Shown in pieces: positions 8,424 through 18,254 of a stretch of DNA of 64,000 nt (the first letter of the stretch is position 1; the number at the start of each line of letters is the position of its first letter). A program made the position numbers and the translations under genes. A model generated the notes under the pieces. The model did not search any database. It saw only the letters and a list, made by a program, of their open reading frames with translations, and was not told the origin of the DNA. Source of the DNA: Martelella sp. HB161492 (GTDB lineage: Bacteria; Pseudomonadota; Alphaproteobacteria; Rhizobiales; Rhizobiaceae); assembly GCF_013184775.1 (NCBI RefSeq), contig NZ_JAATVV010000001.1, positions 434,001 through 498,000 of the forward strand, read 5' to 3'.

Positions 8424-9677
8424 ATGAATGTCAAACTTTTGCTGAGCGGCATTGCCCTTGCTGCAACGATAGTGCCGGGCCTTGCCCAGGCCGAGACTTT
8501 CACGCTCTGGGCGCGCACTGACGATTCAGAATTCATGCCGAAACTGGTCGACGCCTTCAACGCCAAGGGCGGTGATCAGGCCGAACTGCAGCTGGTTCCC
8601 ACCGGCCAGCTGGTGCAGAAATATGCCATTGCCGCGGTTGGCGGTTCGGCGCCCGACGCCCTGTCGCTGGACCTGATCTACACGCCGGCCTTTGCCAAGG
8701 CGGGCCAGCTGAAGGATATCACCGACTTCGCCAAGTCCCTGCCCTATTTTGACAGTCTTTCACCGGCCCATCTTTCTGTCGGCACCTATGACGGCAAGGT
8801 CTACGGCCTGCCCATGTCCGGCGATGCCTCCGTTCTGGTCTGGAACAAGAATCTGTTCAAGAAGGCCGGTCTGGATCCGGACAAGGCGCCCGAGAACTGG
8901 GATGAGGTTCTGGCGGACGCCAAGGCCGTCGGCGCCATCGGCGACGATACCTATGGCTATTATTTCTCCGGCAATTGCCCGGGTTGCCAGATTTTCACCT
9001 TCATGCCGCTGGTCTGGGCCTCTGGTGGCCATCTGTTTGAAGACAACGGTCAGACGGTAACGGTCGATACGCCGGAAATGGCGGATGCCGTCAATTTCTA
9101 TCGCGGAATGGTCAAGGACGGCCTGGTGCCGGCCGGTTCGCAAACCGATACCGGCTCGAACTTCTTCGCCGCCTTTGCCGGCGGCAATATCGGCATTTCC
9201 ACCTCCGGCTCCTTTGCCATCGGTGCGCTCAACAACCAGTATCCCGATCTGGATTATGGCGTCACCATGCTGCCCGGCAAAACCGGCGGCTGGTCCTCCT
9301 TTGCCGGCGGTGACAATTTCGTCGTCTCTGCCGGGACGGATGATTCCAAGCTTCCGGCAATCGAAGCCTTTGTCGAATTTGCCTATTCGCCCGAGGGCCA
9401 GCAGCTGATGGCGAAAAACGGTGCGCTTCCGGTGCGCGGCGATATCGCCAGCCAGTCGCTTGCCGATCTCGATCCGCGTTATCAGATTGCCGAAAAGGCC
9501 ATGGCCGGCGGGAAAACGCCGTTCACGCCACTGTTCAACGATCTGATCAATTCGCAGAACGGCCCCTGGGCGACGATGCTGAATGATGCCTTCTTCGCCG
9601 ATAGCGATGCGGCAGCGCAGAAGGCGATCGAAAACGGGCAGAAGCAGATGACGTCGATCATCAATTCGGCTGGCTAG
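8424..9677 (+). CDS. CUT1 sugar ABC transporter, periplasmic binding protein
   Basis: 417 residues. A Sec signal peptide (MNVKLLLSGIALAATIVPG, cleavage after LAQA near residue 23) precedes a family-1 extracellular solute-binding domain (SBP_bac_1): ETFTLWARTDDSEFMPKLVDAFN, and later YGLPMSGDASVLVWNKNLF, the characteristic sugar-binder segment. The ATG at 8424 has GGGAGG 8 nt upstream; the ATG at 8418 is too close to it. It opens the operon that continues with two permeases, the GH127 enzyme and the ATPase. The likely ligand is a short beta-L-arabinofuranosyl oligosaccharide, inferred from the GH127 partner. Confidence 0.92.
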   Translation: MNVKLLLSGIALAATIVPGLAQAETFTLWARTDDSEFMPKLVDAFNAKGGDQAELQLVPTGQLVQKYAIAAVGGSAPDALSLDLIYTPAFAKAGQLKDITDFAKSLPYFDSLSPAHLSVGTYDGKVYGLPMSGDASVLVWNKNLFKKAGLDPDKAPENWDEVLADAKAVGAIGDDTYGYYFSGNCPGCQIFTFMPLVWASGGHLFEDNGQTVTVDTPEMADAVNFYRGMVKDGLVPAGSQTDTGSNFFAAFAGGNIGISTSGSFAIGALNNQYPDLDYGVTMLPGKTGGWSSFAGGDNFVVSAGTDDSKLPAIEAFVEFAYSPEGQQLMAKNGALPVRGDIASQSLADLDPRYQIAEKAMAGGKTPFTPLFNDLINSQNGPWATMLNDAFFADSDAAAQKAIENGQKQMTSIINSAG

Positions 9678-9690
9678 CCCTCTCCCGCTA

Positions 9691-9785
9691 TTCCGGCCGG
9701 CTGCCGGCAGCCTGGCTCTTTCTGAGGGTGCTGCCGGCGGTGACCGGCCGTTTCCAGGCGGCGGTACCGCCTGCCGCCCGCAATG
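9691..9785 (+). promoter_or_regulatory. Intercistronic hairpins after the binding-protein gene
   Basis: The 180-nt gap between the binding-protein and permease genes holds strong GC palindromes: a perfect 14-mer GGCTGCCGGCAGCC at 9699-9712, and a perfect 12-mer GGCGGTACCGCC at 9760-9771 flanked by GGCGGC and GCCGCC arms. No U-tract follows, so this is more likely an mRNA-stabilising or attenuating structure, like the malE-malF spacer, than a full terminator. Confidence 0.5.
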
Positions 9786-9857
9786 ACCTGACAACAAATG
9801 GTTGCGTTAAGGTGCCGGCTTTCGCGGCGCCCTGACGGCCCCGTGAAAGGAAATGTC

Positions 9858-10778
9858 ATGTCTGTCACCACGATCGCAGACCATCATGCGCCGAGCCGCA
9901 AAAGGCGGCGGCGACGGCCGCAGCTGGCAGGCCTTCTCTATGTTCTGCCAGCCCTGGCGCTTGTCGTGATCTTCTTTCTTGTGCCGCTGGGCATGACGGT
10001 ATGGATGTCACTGCATAACTGGCCGTTGCTCGGACTGCCGCGCTGGGTCGGCTTTGCCAATTACAGCCGATTGTTTTCCGATGCCAGCTTCTGGACGTCG
10101 CTCTGGTTCACCGTCGAATATACCGTTGTCGTCACGATCGGCCTTCTTGGTGTCGCGCTGCTGCTTGCCTTGATGGTGCAGCATCAGGGCCCGGCGGTCG
10201 GATTTTACAGAACCGTTTACTTCATGCCCGTGGTGACGGGCTTTGCCTCGGCAGCGCTGCTCTGGGTCTGGCTGTCGAATGTCGATTCCGGTCTGTTTCC
10301 GCCGCTCCTGCGCGGGCTCGGCTTTTCGAAGGAACAGTCCAATATCCTGGCCTCCTTCTCACCGGCCTTCTGGTCGGTCATCGTCATGGTTGTCTGGAAA
10401 ATGGCCGGCTTCTACATGGTCATCCTGATGAGCGGACTGCAGGCAATCCCGACGGATTACCAGGAGGCGGCCCGCATTGACGGCGCCAGACGGCTCCAGC
10501 GGTTCCGCTACATCACCATGCCGCTGATCCGCAAGCCCTTTGCGCTGGCTTTGATCCTGTGCGTCTCCGGCTCGATGCTCGCCTTCGACCAGTTCTACAT
10601 CATTCTCGGCGGCGGTCCGCAGAACCAGACCATCACGGCCGTCTACAAGATCTTCAACGAAAGCTTCGTCTCGTTCCGCCTTGGTTATGGCGCGGCGCTC
10701 TCGGTTGTGCTGCTCGTCATTCTCATGGCGCTGAGCCTGATCCAGCTCACGCTGCTCAGCGACAGGAAGGAGAGGTAA
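9858..10778 (+). CDS. CUT1 sugar ABC transporter permease (MalF-like)
   Basis: 306 residues with six likely membrane segments; the first is around residues 25-47 after a very basic cytosolic start (KRRRRRPQ). The EAA loop, which docks the ATPase, is visible as YQEAARIDGARRLQRFRYITMP near residue 210. The ATG at 9858 follows AAAGGA; the ORF is open further upstream to 9798, but that extension is not family-like. Its stop overlaps the next permease start (TAATG). Confidence 0.93.
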   Translation: MSVTTIADHHAPSRKRRRRRPQLAGLLYVLPALALVVIFFLVPLGMTVWMSLHNWPLLGLPRWVGFANYSRLFSDASFWTSLWFTVEYTVVVTIGLLGVALLLALMVQHQGPAVGFYRTVYFMPVVTGFASAALLWVWLSNVDSGLFPPLLRGLGFSKEQSNILASFSPAFWSVIVMVVWKMAGFYMVILMSGLQAIPTDYQEAARIDGARRLQRFRYITMPLIRKPFALALILCVSGSMLAFDQFYIILGGGPQNQTITAVYKIFNESFVSFRLGYGAALSVVLLVILMALSLIQLTLLSDRKER

Positions 10779-11671
10779 TGTCCGCCTCCACCGCACTCAT
10801 GGACCAGCTTGATACGGCGGCACCGCGCCGGCGCGGCCGGATGCGCTATCACCGCCTTGTCTTCCATCTGACCGCCCTGCTGGTCGCCTTCATCTTCTTC
10901 GCGCCGCTGCTCTGGCTGGTGCTGGCAAGCTTTCGCCCGGCCGCAGAAGCCGCAAAGCCGCCGCTTCCGCCCTGGCCGGTCGAAGGGTTCAGCATCGCCA
11001 GCTATGAGCGGCTGGAAAATTTCGGCCAGTCAGTGCTGCACTATGCCGGAAATTCGCTCTTTGTCGCCATTTTCACCGCCCTGCTCACCATTGTCGTCTC
11101 GCTTCTGGCCGGCTACGGGTTCTCGCGCTACCGCTTCCCCCTCAAGGGCCTCGCCTTTGTGCTGATCCTCTCCACCATCATGGTGCCGTTCCAGTCGATC
11201 CTGACGCCACTGTTTCTGCTTCTGGTGAAGATGGGCCTGCAGAACAAGCTGATCGGCCTCGTCTTCCTTTACACCACGCTGCAACTGCCCTTTTCGGTCT
11301 TCATGATGCGCAACGCCTTCGACGCCGTGCCAAAGGAGATCGAGGAAGCCGGCCGCATGGATGGCGTCAAGGGCGTGCGCATGCTGGTGCAGGTCATGGG
11401 GCCGCTGGTACTGCCCGGCGTCGTCACTGTTGGCCTGTTTGCCTTTCTCAATGCATGGAACGAGTTTCTGGCAGCGCTGGTGCTTCTGACGGACCAGAGC
11501 AAGTTTACCCTGCCGGTGATGATGACCGCCGTTCAGTCGGGGCGCTACGGCTCCGTCGACTGGGGTGCCGTTCAGGCCGGCGTCACGCTGATGATGATCC
11601 CCTGCCTGTTTCTCTTTCTCATTCTGCAACGCTCCTACATCCGCGGCCTGACGGCCGGAGCGGTCAAATAG
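10778..11671 (+). CDS. CUT1 sugar ABC transporter permease (MalG-like)
   Basis: 297 residues, six likely membrane segments, with the EAA motif IEEAGRMDGVKGVRMLVQVMGPL near residue 190 and a conserved NAWNEFLAALVLL segment late in the protein. The ATG overlaps the stop of the preceding permease by one base and has AAGGAGAGG ahead of it. It pairs with the MalF-like subunit to form the translocation pore; the ATPase is encoded two genes downstream. Confidence 0.93.
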   Translation: MSASTALMDQLDTAAPRRRGRMRYHRLVFHLTALLVAFIFFAPLLWLVLASFRPAAEAAKPPLPPWPVEGFSIASYERLENFGQSVLHYAGNSLFVAIFTALLTIVVSLLAGYGFSRYRFPLKGLAFVLILSTIMVPFQSILTPLFLLLVKMGLQNKLIGLVFLYTTLQLPFSVFMMRNAFDAVPKEIEEAGRMDGVKGVRMLVQVMGPLVLPGVVTVGLFAFLNAWNEFLAALVLLTDQSKFTLPVMMTAVQSGRYGSVDWGAVQAGVTLMMIPCLFLFLILQRSYIRGLTAGAVK

Positions 11672-11697
11672 ACCGCGCCCAGCGAAAGGATAGATCC

Positions 11698-13632
11698 ATG
11701 AACAAGAACTCCGCCATCTCAGTCGCCAATGCGCTTCAGCCAAAGTCGAAGTTCCGCCCGCCGGCCGTCAATCAGGTTCAGGTTGAAGGCTTTTTCGGGC
11801 CGCGCATCGATGTCATTGCCTCACAGACGGCCAGGATCCTGTTTGACCGATGCGTCGAAGCCGGCATGCTGGATCAGATTGATCCCGACAGGCCGAACCC
11901 AGGTCTGAAAATCCCCTACGGTCCGGGAAATACCGTGACAACACAGATGTTCTGGGATTCCGATCTCGCCAAGAGCATCGAGACGGCAGCCTATGCACTC
12001 AACCGCCATCGCGACAGCGCCCTGGAGGCGCGCATCGATGCGGTCATCGACAGCTATGGCCGGCTTCAGGCTGATGACGGCTATCTCAACTCCTTCTTCC
12101 TGCGCATCGAGCCCGGAAAGCGCTGGGTCAATCTGCGCGACCAGCACGAGATGTATAATGCCGGCCATCTGATCGAGGCCGCCGTCGCCTACTATCAGGC
12201 AACCGGCAAGCGCAAGCTGCTCGATATCATGTGCCGCTACGCCGATCTCATCGACAGCGTCTTCGGTCCGCAAGCGGATCAGAAACATGGCTATCCCGGC
12301 CATCCCGAACTCGAACTGGCGCTCGTGCGACTGGGACGGACAACCGGCGAACGGCGCTATCTCGATCTTGCCAGATATCTGGTCGATGCACGTGGCGAAG
12401 CGCCGCATTATTACGATCAGGAAGCGATTGCCCGCGGCGAAAGCCCGAACGACTATTATTTCGACAGTTACGAATATTGCCAGGCCCACAAACCCGTGCG
12501 CGACCAGCGCGAAGTGGTGGGTCACGCCGTGCGGGCGGCCTATCTCTATTCGGGCATGGCCGATGTCGCCACGGAATTTTCTGATGACAGCCTGGAGCCG
12601 GCGCTTGAGGCGCTCTGGTCGCATCTGACCGACCGGAATCTCTATGTTACGGGTGGATTTGGACCGTCGAAGGAAAATGAAGGGCTGACCTTCGACTATG
12701 ACCTGCCCAACGACACGGCCTATGCCGAGACCTGTGCCGCTGTCGCTCTGGTGTTCTGGGCCAGCCGCATGCTTGGACGCCAGCCTGATGCCCGCTTTGC
12801 CGACGTCATGGAGCGCGCGCTCTACAACAATGCGCTGGCCGGGCTGTCACTGGACGGGACGCGCTTCTTCTACGATAACCCGCTGGAAAGCCATGGGCGT
12901 CACCATCGCTGGATCTGGCATAACTGCCCCTGCTGCCCGCCCAACATATCCCGCCTCGTCGCCTCGGTGGGAACCTATATGTATGGCGTCGCCGATGACG
13001 AGGTGGCCATTCATCTCTATTGTGAAAATGTCGCCGCACTGGAGATTTCCGGCACCAGCCTTACCCTCACGCAGAAGACCCGCTATCCGGCGGATGGGCG
13101 GATTTCCGTTTCGGTCGATCCTGAAACTGCCATTGCCTTCACGCTGTCGCTGCGCGTACCGGGCTGGGCCAGAGGGCACCATATGGCCATCAACGGCGAG
13201 AGCATCGAAACCGCTGCCGAGAAGGGCTATCTGCGCATTCATCGTCTCTGGCAGCCCGGCGACCAAGTCACGCTCGATCTCACCATGGAGCCTGAAATGC
13301 TCTACGCCAATGCGAAAGTCGCTGCCGATCAGGGGCGCATCGCGATCCAGCGCGGGCCGATGGTCTATTGCGTCGAGGAAACCGACAACAAGGCGCCGCT
13401 GAATGCCTATGTGGTGAAGGATGGCGCTGCGATCGAGACCGTTCCGGTCGATGGCCTTGCCGATGCCGTCGGCCTGCTGATCGAGGCCGAGCGGGAAAGC
13501 CAGCCGGATGAGAGCCTTTACAATACGGTTCCGCCCGGCCGGCAGGCGGCCCGATTGACGGCCGTTCCCTATTATCTCTGGGACAACCGGGCGCCGGGCG
13601 AAATGCTGGTCTGGCTGCGCAGGGAGGCATGA
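11698..13632 (+). CDS. GH127 beta-L-arabinofuranosidase (DUF1680 family)
   Basis: 644 residues, the usual family length. An (alpha/alpha)6 barrel is expected for the first two thirds and beta-sandwich domains after it. The zinc/cysteine active site characteristic of HypBA1 is present: Glu344 and Cys346 in [11 protein letters not shown], and Cys412/Cys413 in [15 protein letters not shown] (HypBA1 uses Glu338, Cys340, Cys417 and Cys418, with Cys417 as nucleophile). The [21 protein letters not shown] stretch before it is also typical. There is no signal peptide, so it acts in the cytoplasm on an imported disaccharide, releasing L-arabinose. The plant source would be hydroxyproline-rich glycoproteins or other beta-L-arabinofuranosides. 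Start at 11698 has GAAAGGAT upstream. Confidence 0.88.
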   Translation: MNKNSAISVANALQPKSKFRPPAVNQVQVEGFFGPRIDVIASQTARILFDRCVEAGMLDQIDPDRPNPGLKIPYGPGNTVTTQMFWDSDLAKSIETAAYALNRHRDSALEARIDAVIDSYGRLQADDGYLNSFFLRIEPGKRWVNLRDQHEMYNAGHLIEAAVAYYQATGKRKLLDIMCRYADLIDSVFGPQADQKHGYPGHPELELALVRLGRTTGERRYLDLARYLVDARGEAPHYYDQEAIARGESPNDYYFDSYEYCQAHKPVRDQREVVGHAVRAAYLYSGMADVATEFSDDSLEPALEALWSHLTDRNLYVTGGFGPSKENEGLTFDYDLPNDTAYAETCAAVALVFWASRMLGRQPDARFADVMERALYNNALAGLSLDGTRFFYDNPLESHGRHHRWIWHNCPCCPPNISRLVASVGTYMYGVADDEVAIHLYCENVAALEISGTSLTLTQKTRYPADGRISVSVDPETAIAFTLSLRVPGWARGHHMAINGESIETAAEKGYLRIHRLWQPGDQVTLDLTMEPEMLYANAKVAADQGRIAIQRGPMVYCVEETDNKAPLNAYVVKDGAAIETVPVDGLADAVGLLIEAERESQPDESLYNTVPPGRQAARLTAVPYYLWDNRAPGEMLVWLRREA

Positions 13633-13634
13633 TC

Positions 13635-14732
13635 ATGGACAGTCTCGCGACGTTGAACAAGGTCAAGGCGCCAGCCGGCCTCAGCCTCAACAAGGTGTCG
13701 AAATCCTTCGGCGCAATCAAGGTTATCCATGATGTCGATCTGAAGATCGACGGCGGCGAATTCGTTGTCTTTGTCGGCCCCTCCGGCTGCGGCAAGTCGA
13801 CGCTGCTCCGGCTGATCGCCGGGCTGGAGGACGTGACCAGCGGCGATGTCCTGATTGCCGGACGCGATGTGACCGATGAGGACCCCTCCGACAGGGGCAT
13901 TGCCATGGTGTTTCAGACCTATGCGCTCTATCCGCATATGAGTGTCGAACAGAATATGGGGTTCGGCCTCAAGGTTGCCGGACGCCCCAGGGACGAGGTG
14001 CGGGAGAAAGTGCGGCAGGCTGCGGACATTCTCAAACTGACGGACTATCTCGACCGCCGGCCGGGCCAGCTGTCCGGTGGCCAGCGCCAGCGCGTCGCCA
14101 TTGGCCGGGCGATCGTGCGCGATCCGGAAATCTTTCTGTTCGACGAGCCCCTGTCCAATCTCGATGCCGAACTTCGGGTCGGCATGCGCATCGAAATCGC
14201 CCGCCTGCATCAGGAACTCGGCAACACGATGATCTATGTGACCCATGATCAGACCGAAGCGATGACGCTGGCCGACAAGATCGTCGTTCTGCGCGGCGGG
14301 CGGATCGAACAGGTCGGCTCGCCCGCAGCCCTCTATGACGATCCCGACAACATGTTTGTCGGCGGCTTCATCGGTTCGCCGAAAATGAATTTCCTGCCGG
14401 CAAGCTATCGCGGCGGCGCCGTGGAAATCGCTGACGTTTCCGTTCGCGCGCCGGTTCTGAAGGCGAAACCACGCGACGGAACATCGGTCATGGTTGGCAT
14501 TCGTCCCGAGCACTGGCGGATTGCCGAAAATGGCGAGCCGGCCATTTCCTTCAGGGTCGATTTCTCCGAATTTCTCGGCGGCACGTCCTATCTCTACGGC
14601 ACGATCGGGCAAACCGCCTGCACCGTGGCCGTCGCGCGCACGGCCATTTCCAGACCCGGAACCACATTGAAACTGACCGCCGCCGCCGAAACCATGTGCC
14701 TCTTCGACAGCGCCGAAAAGCGGATCCGATAG
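13635..14732 (+). CDS. CUT1 sugar ABC transporter ATPase (UgpC/MsmK type)
   Basis: 365 residues. Walker [10 protein letters not shown] at 48-56, Q-loop [12 protein letters not shown], signature LSGGQRQRV, Walker [13 protein letters not shown], then a C-terminal TOBE regulatory domain ([10 protein letters not shown]). The ATG at 13635 is 7 nt after GGGAGG; an ATG at 13629 that overlaps the GH127 stop is the alternative start. It energises the two permeases encoded upstream and closes the plus-strand operon; the next gene is convergent with only 45 nt between stops. Confidence 0.94.
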   Translation: MDSLATLNKVKAPAGLSLNKVSKSFGAIKVIHDVDLKIDGGEFVVFVGPSGCGKSTLLRLIAGLEDVTSGDVLIAGRDVTDEDPSDRGIAMVFQTYALYPHMSVEQNMGFGLKVAGRPRDEVREKVRQAADILKLTDYLDRRPGQLSGGQRQRVAIGRAIVRDPEIFLFDEPLSNLDAELRVGMRIEIARLHQELGNTMIYVTHDQTEAMTLADKIVVLRGGRIEQVGSPAALYDDPDNMFVGGFIGSPKMNFLPASYRGGAVEIADVSVRAPVLKAKPRDGTSVMVGIRPEHWRIAENGEPAISFRVDFSEFLGGTSYLYGTIGQTACTVAVARTAISRPGTTLKLTAAAETMCLFDSAEKRIR

Positions 14733-14777
14733 CGCCTGCCCTGCAGATTGCGCCCGGTCATTCCTGGCGCGCCATCG

Positions 14778-15770
14778 TCAGTCGGCGGCGATTGAAAGCA
14801 CCACGGATCCGCGAAGATCGCCCGCTTCGATGGCGCGATGGGCGGCAGCACATTCGGCAAGCGGCATGAGGCGGGCGATGCGGTGCTGCAGCCGCCCCAT
14901 TTCCAGCGCATCCTGAATGTCGGAAATCGCATGCGCCTTGGCTTCGTCCGGCATGGCATAGACGATGACCATACGGATCGTGAGATCAAGATACATCATC
15001 CTGAAAAAGGGCAGCTTCGGCTCACGCTCGGTGGTCGAGGAATAGGTGGCGATCACCCCGCCGGTGCGGATCAGGCGCAGCACCTGGTCCAGATTGGCAC
15101 CGAATTCGACATCGACAACCCGATCCACCTTTTCTCCGCCGGTTGCCGCCAGAAGTGCCTCGGGCCAGTCGGGATCGCGGTGATTGACGATGATCGAAGC
15201 GCCGGCATTGCGGCAGGCATCCGCGTCAGCATCATTGCTCGCCGTGGCAATGACCCGTGCGCCGGACAGCGCCGCCCACTGGATGGCATAGAAGCCAACC
15301 CGACCCGCGCCGCCGGTGACCAGCACCGTTTTTCCCGAAACCGCCCCATCGGCAAAGACGCAGCGATGCGCGGTCATCGCCGGAATGCCGAGACAGGCCC
15401 CCACCTCGAAGCTGGCCTGCTCGGGAAGGCAGGGCGCATGGGCGGATGGCAGGGCAACATATTCGGCCGCGGTGCCGAAGCGACGACCATATTGCGCGTT
15501 GAATGTGAACACCCGCTCGCCGATCCGGCTTTCGGGCACGCCCTTGCCGACGGCTTCGATCACCCCGGCGCCATCGCTGTGGGGAATGACATAGCCCTCA
15601 TCGAGCAGGTTCGGAAAGGACGCCATGCGCTTCTTCGTATCGGATGGATTGACGGCGCTGGTGCGAAGTTTCACCAGCACCTCGCCGGCCGCTGCGACCG
15701 GTGTGTCGATGTCACGATAATGCAGCACATCGGCTGCCAGGCCAAACTCTTCGTAGCAGACAGCTTTCAT
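14778..15770 (-). CDS. Zinc-independent MDR oxidoreductase, quinone reductase-like
   Basis: 330 residues of the medium-chain dehydrogenase/reductase superfamily, quinone oxidoreductase branch. An N-terminal GroES-like domain (LVKLRTSAVNPSDTKKRMAS, near residue 35) is followed by a Rossmann domain with VLVTGGAGRVGFYAIQWAA near residue 145. No zinc-binding catalytic cysteines are seen. It is the last gene of the carnitine operon, 23 nt after the SDR gene, with AGGAGGAATGAC before its ATG. The reaction is unknown; quinone, enal or short-chain ketone reduction with NADPH is typical for the family. Confidence 0.85.
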   Translation of the reverse strand: MKAVCYEEFGLAADVLHYRDIDTPVAAAGEVLVKLRTSAVNPSDTKKRMASFPNLLDEGYVIPHSDGAGVIEAVGKGVPESRIGERVFTFNAQYGRRFGTAAEYVALPSAHAPCLPEQASFEVGACLGIPAMTAHRCVFADGAVSGKTVLVTGGAGRVGFYAIQWAALSGARVIATASNDADADACRNAGASIIVNHRDPDWPEALLAATGGEKVDRVVDVEFGANLDQVLRLIRTGGVIATYSSTTEREPKLPFFRMMYLDLTIRMVIVYAMPDEAKAHAISDIQDALEMGRLQHRIARLMPLAECAAAHRAIEAGDLRGSVVLSIAAD

Positions 15771-15793
15771 GTCATTCCTCCTGAGGAGAGCGT

Positions 15794-16591
15794 TTAAAGG
15801 GGAACCGAGAGGCTTTCGGTGTGGCCATCAACGGCGATCACCTGCCCGGAGACCATGGCAGCCGCATCGGATGCGAGAAACACGCACATGCGGGCAATAT
15901 CCTCGGCGTTGACGAATTTCCGCATCGAGACCTGGCTTTCATAAATTCGCCGTACCGCGCTTTCGTCCATGCCGCGATTGGCTGCATCCCGCCTGATCAC
16001 GCCGTCGATGCGCGGTCCTTCGACCGAACCGGGGCAAATGGCATTGGCGCGGATATTGAAGGGTCCAAGCTCCATCGCCAGTGTCTTTGTAAGCCCGATA
16101 ATGGCCCATTTGGAGGCAGCATAGGAGGTCCGGTTCGGATAGCCGAAAAGCGCCGCCGTCGAGGCGATATTGATGATGGAGCCGCGCCCTTTCGCCTTCA
16201 TCGCAGGAACAGCCTGCCTGAGGAAGTAGAAAGGACCGTTGACATTGACATCCATGGTGCGTCGGAAGTCTTCGGCATCTGTGTCTTCCACCGGTGCATT
16301 CATGCCGGAAATCCCGGCATTGTTGACCAGAAGATCGAGCCTGCCGCCGGTCGCGTCAAGCACATGTGCGACGCATTGCCTGACCTGTGCCTCATCGGAC
16401 ACATCACACAGCATGGCGTCGATGCCATCGTCCCTTGCGCCGATGGCCACCACCGCCTGCTGATCGGCATCGCAGATGAATACCCGCCAACCGTCTGCAG
16501 CAAGCGCCAGAGCGATTGCCTTGCCAATTCCCGCACCCGCACCGGTCACAAGTGCTGCAGGGCGGTCTTCGTCTGTCATGATTTCGGACAC
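15794..16591 (-). CDS. SDR-family dehydrogenase
   Basis: 265 residues, classical short-chain dehydrogenase. The cofactor motif is TGAGAGIGKAIALA near residue 16, NNAGISG is present, and the catalytic Ser-Tyr-Lys set ends in YAASKWAIIGL. A C-terminal VSGQVIAVDGH closes the fold. I prefer the GTG start at 16591 because AAGGAT lies 7 nt before it; the ATG at 16579 (four residues shorter) is possible but lacks a clear ribosome-binding site. It sits between the transporter ATPase and the quinone reductase-like gene of the carnitine operon. A hydroxyacyl or quaternary-amine alcohol substrate is a guess from context only. Confidence 0.85.
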   Translation of the reverse strand: MSEIMTDEDRPAALVTGAGAGIGKAIALALAADGWRVFICDADQQAVVAIGARDDGIDAMLCDVSDEAQVRQCVAHVLDATGGRLDLLVNNAGISGMNAPVEDTDAEDFRRTMDVNVNGPFYFLRQAVPAMKAKGRGSIINIASTAALFGYPNRTSYAASKWAIIGLTKTLAMELGPFNIRANAICPGSVEGPRIDGVIRRDAANRGMDESAVRRIYESQVSMRKFVNAEDIARMCVFLASDAAAMVSGQVIAVDGHTESLSVPL

Positions 16592-16619
16592 TGTCAGATC
16601 CTTGTGGGCATGTCTGTTT

Positions 16620-18254
16620 TCAGGCGGGCCAGTGAGCATCAAGGGCTTCAAGCGTGTCTTCCAGCCAGCCGATCCGCATTTCCGGAACCGAGCGCATCAG
16701 CAGCTCGGTATAGTCATCAAAGGGCGGCGTCAGCACTTCGTGCTTGCCGCCATAGCGCACCACCTTGCCCTCATACATGACCGCGATCGTGTCGGCGACT
16801 TCACGCACGGCGGCAATATCGTGGGTGATGAAGATATAGGTGACGCCGTCGCGGATCTGCAGATCGCGCAGAAGCTTCAGGATCCCCTTGGCCACAAGCG
16901 GATCCAGCGCGCTGGTGACTTCATCGCAGATGATCAGCTTCGGTTTCGCGGCAAGTGCACGGGCAATGCAGACACGCTGTTTCTGGCCGCCGGAAAGCTC
17001 GGCAGGATAGCGATCGATGAAGGCTTCACCCAGCTCGATCCGTTCGAGAAGCTGGATCACTCGATCACGCCTCTCCTGCCCCTTCATGCCGAAATAGAAT
17101 TCGAGCGGCCGCCCGATGATCGTGCCGACGGTCTGGCGCGGATTCATTGCCACATCGGCCATCTGATAGATCATCTGCAGCTGCTGCAGATCCTGCTTGG
17201 AGCGCCCCTTGAGGGCGGGCGAAAGCGTCGCCCCGTCAAATTCGACATCACCCGTATGCGGCGGCAGCAGGCCGGTCAGGACCCGGGCAAGCGTTGATTT
17301 TCCTGAACCGCTTTCACCGACAATCGCTAGCGTTGTGCCTGGCTGGACCTCCATAGTGATGTTCTTCAGCACATCGAAATCCAGCCCGCGATACCGTGCG
17401 GAGATGCCGTTGAGCCGCAGCACCGGCTTTTCATCCGGATCGCGCTCCCGGCGTTCGACATTGACGGCGGAGACCAGATCGCGGGTATAATCCTCCTGCG
17501 GATCATTGATGATCTGATCGCAGCTTCCATATTCCACGGTCTCGCCGCCGCGCAGAACCATGATGTCATCGGCAATCTGGGCGACAACCGCCAGATCGTG
17601 GCTGATATAGAGCGCGGCGACACCGAAATCACGGATCGCCTTCTTGATCGCGGCCAGGACGCCGAGCTGGGTGGTGACATCCAGTGCCGTGGTCGGTTCG
17701 TCGAAGACAACGAGATCCGGTTTGGGACACAGCGCCATGGCGGTCATCGCGCGCTGCAGCTGACCGCCGGAGACCTGATGCGGATAGCGTTCGCCGAAGC
17801 TTTCCGGGTCCGGCAGTCCGAGACGGGTGAAGAGATCCACCGCCCGCTCCCGGGCCTCGGCCCGGCTCATGCGCTTGTGTTTGACCGTGGCTTCGATCAC
17901 CTGATCGATCAGCTTGCGCGCCGGATTGAAGGCAGCGGCGGCCGATTGCGCCACATAGGTGACATCCGCCCCGCGTGCCGCGCGCAGGACCTTGCCCGGC
18001 GCGCCGCGCATTTCGCGACCATTGAGGCGGACCGAGCCGCCGGTGAGCCGAACGCCGCCGCGGCCATAGCCCATGGCCGACAGGCCGATCGTCGACTTGC
18101 CGGCACCGGATTCACCGATCAGCCCCAGCACTTTTCCGGCTTCCAGCTGCAGTGACACGCCGTTGACGATGGTGACCTTCTGCGGCTTTTCGCCCGGGGG
18201 ATAGCTGGTCGCCTCGATCTTCAGATTTTCGATTGTCAGAAGGGGCTCAGCCAT
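16620..18254 (-). CDS. Dpp/Opp-type ABC transporter, fused double ATPase (DppD-DppF)
   Basis: 544 residues with two complete nucleotide-binding domains in one chain, where classic Dpp systems use separate DppD and DppF proteins. NBD1: Walker A GESGAGKST, signature VSGGQLQRAM, Walker B LVVFDEPTTALD. NBD2: GESGSGKST, LSGGQKQRVC, LIICDEVTSALD. Unlike the BMP ATPases in this window, both domains look catalytically intact. The start overlaps the stop of the DppC-like permease by 8 nt. In this operon the importer probably serves carnitine or a carnitine precursor rather than peptides. Confidence 0.93.
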   Translation of the reverse strand: MAEPLLTIENLKIEATSYPPGEKPQKVTIVNGVSLQLEAGKVLGLIGESGAGKSTIGLSAMGYGRGGVRLTGGSVRLNGREMRGAPGKVLRAARGADVTYVAQSAAAAFNPARKLIDQVIEATVKHKRMSRAEARERAVDLFTRLGLPDPESFGERYPHQVSGGQLQRAMTAMALCPKPDLVVFDEPTTALDVTTQLGVLAAIKKAIRDFGVAALYISHDLAVVAQIADDIMVLRGGETVEYGSCDQIINDPQEDYTRDLVSAVNVERRERDPDEKPVLRLNGISARYRGLDFDVLKNITMEVQPGTTLAIVGESGSGKSTLARVLTGLLPPHTGDVEFDGATLSPALKGRSKQDLQQLQMIYQMADVAMNPRQTVGTIIGRPLEFYFGMKGQERRDRVIQLLERIELGEAFIDRYPAELSGGQKQRVCIARALAAKPKLIICDEVTSALDPLVAKGILKLLRDLQIRDGVTYIFITHDIAAVREVADTIAVMYEGKVVRYGGKHEVLTPPFDDYTELLMRSVPEMRIGWLEDTLEALDAHWPA

